From: Paraburkholderia flagellata
Lineage (GTDB): Bacteria; Pseudomonadota; Gammaproteobacteria; Burkholderiales; Burkholderiaceae
Reading direction: 5' to 3'
Assembly: GCF_021390645.1 (NCBI RefSeq)
Contig: NZ_JAJEJT010000005.1
Span: forward strand, 248,001 to 312,000
DNA length: 64,000 bases
Shown: in pieces, positions 63,255-64,000 of the stretch
Numbering within the stretch: the first letter of the stretch is position 1
Layout of the letters: every line of letters begins with the position of its first letter
The notes under the pieces: generated by a model
Seen by the model: only the letters and a program-made list of their open reading frames with translations
Told to the model about the DNA's origin: nothing
Database searches by the model: none
Program-made: the position numbers and the translations under genes

Positions 63255-63884
63255 CTACTTCGCCGCCTTGAGTACCGACCAGCCCGATTCGATATGCTTG
63301 CGCATCGCGAGCATGGCGGCAGTCACGTCGCCAGCGGCAAAGGCCTGGAGAATCTCCTCGTGCTCGGCCACGGCGTCGTTGCCGCGATCGTGCGCGGCGT
63401 TGATGATGTCGAACGGATAGCGCGCCCAGAGAATCTGGGTGAAATGCAGCGTCTGCGGCATGTCCGCTATGTCGTACATGCGCCGGTGAAAGCGATAGTT
63501 GATGCCTCGTGCGACCGCGCGATCCCCCTTGGCGAACGCTACGGCGAATTCCTCGGCGAGCTGACGCAGCTCGACGATGTCCTGCGCCTTGATCTTTTCG
63601 ACCGTGCCCTTCACGAGTTGCGTTTCGAGCAGAAGCCGCAAGTTCAGGATCTCCGACGATGCCGCCGCGTCGAACGGAACCACGCGCGCTCCGCGATACG
63701 AGTCTCCGCTGATATACCCCTCGGCCTCCAGCAGCTTGAGTGCCTCGCGTACGGGCGTGATGCTCAGGTGCAACTGCTCGGCGATCTCAGCCTGCTTGAG
63801 CCGCGAGCCGCGCGCAATCGCACCCGAGATGATTTGCTCGCGCAGGAAATCGGCAACCTGCTCTTCCTTGGTTCTGTATTCCAT
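63255..63884 (-). CDS. GntR family regulator, FadR/FCD subgroup
   Basis: 209 residues from the ATG at 63884. Winged helix at 5-70: VADFLREQIISGAIARGSRL, AEIAEQLHLSITPVREALKL LEAEGYI. The FCD domain follows (NLRLLLETQLVKGTVEKIKA, NYRFHRRMYDIADMPQTLHF, EHEEILQAFAAGDVTAAMLA MRKHIESGW) with the metal-type histidines in FH, EHEEI and KHIESG. FCD regulators bind small carboxylic acids. Its target is probably to the right of the window. Confidence 0.9.
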   Translation of the reverse strand: MEYRTKEEQVADFLREQIISGAIARGSRLKQAEIAEQLHLSITPVREALKLLEAEGYISGDSYRGARVVPFDAAASSEILNLRLLLETQLVKGTVEKIKAQDIVELRQLAEEFAVAFAKGDRAVARGINYRFHRRMYDIADMPQTLHFTQILWARYPFDIINAAHDRGNDAVAEHEEILQAFAAGDVTAAMLAMRKHIESGWSVLKAAK

Positions 63885-64000
63885 TTGCTGTAGTCTGGGC
63901 CGGTTGGGTCTCGATCTGATGACGCGCGTGGCGCGCAAGGTCCGGCCGCGCCACGGGCTCGCCTCCGGGCAGATTTTAAGCGATGTCGCCCGCGGCCGAT

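Overview
The window looks like chromosomal DNA of a GC-rich, metabolically versatile betaproteobacterium, most likely Burkholderiaceae of the Paraburkholderia/Caballeronia type. Pointers are the trimeric Gram-negative porin, the many LysR/AraC/GntR/MarR regulators paired with catabolic operons, a PobA/PobR pair, and the codon use. The assignment rests on gene style and not on a marker gene.

Layout. 1-4.2 kb: end of a family 2 glycosyltransferase, a HAF-repeat protein and a tight minus-strand operon of small proteins ending in an SCP2-like protein. 4.2-10.8 kb: a LysR gene divergent from a CoA-transferase, acyl-CoA dehydrogenase, methylglutaconyl-CoA hydratase, HMG-CoA lyase and CitMHS-type transporter operon, which together read as uptake and breakdown of a 3-methyl-branched dicarboxylic acid. 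11-17 kb: MHS transporter with M20 amidohydrolase and divergent MarR, a gene remnant, a LysR and a DHA2 efflux pump. 17.2-23.8 kb: an aspartate/asparagine island (aspA, a tandem-domain Asp/Glu racemase, a dicarboxylate/glutamate symporter, LysR, periplasmic asparaginase) in which the transporter and asparaginase promoters share a nearly identical LysR-type operator. 24-28.8 kb: VOC protein, MFS and IclR remnants, BKACE enzyme, RhtA-like exporter, cupin.

29.3-42.8 kb is the most striking region. A single protein joins a [2Fe-2S]/FAD/NAD(P)H reductase, an FCD ligand-binding domain and a complete cytochrome P450. It is followed by an SDR dehydrogenase, a KstD-like FAD dehydrogenase, a NIPSNAP protein, an aromatic-acid MFS carrier, a porin and PobR/PobA. 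The order fits oxidation of a saturated ring acid, such as cyclohexanecarboxylate, to 4-hydroxybenzoate and then protocatechuate. Three promoters of this block carry the same direct repeat, TGTCC twice at 21-bp spacing, next to AraC-type regulator genes.

42.8-55.5 kb is a mobile and decaying zone: a frameshifted TadG-like gene, a module of three tyrosine recombinases plus a TnpC-like helper, a small-gene operon, and phage-derived pseudogenes including a broken ATP-dependent DNA ligase. 55.6-64 kb returns to ordinary genes: YitT-like membrane protein, glycine-zipper protein, a MocR aminotransferase fragment, a large zinc-ribbon/cyclase/AAA/TPR signalling protein, a degenerate alpha/beta hydrolase and a GntR/FCD regulator. 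I saw no rRNA, tRNA or CRISPR array.
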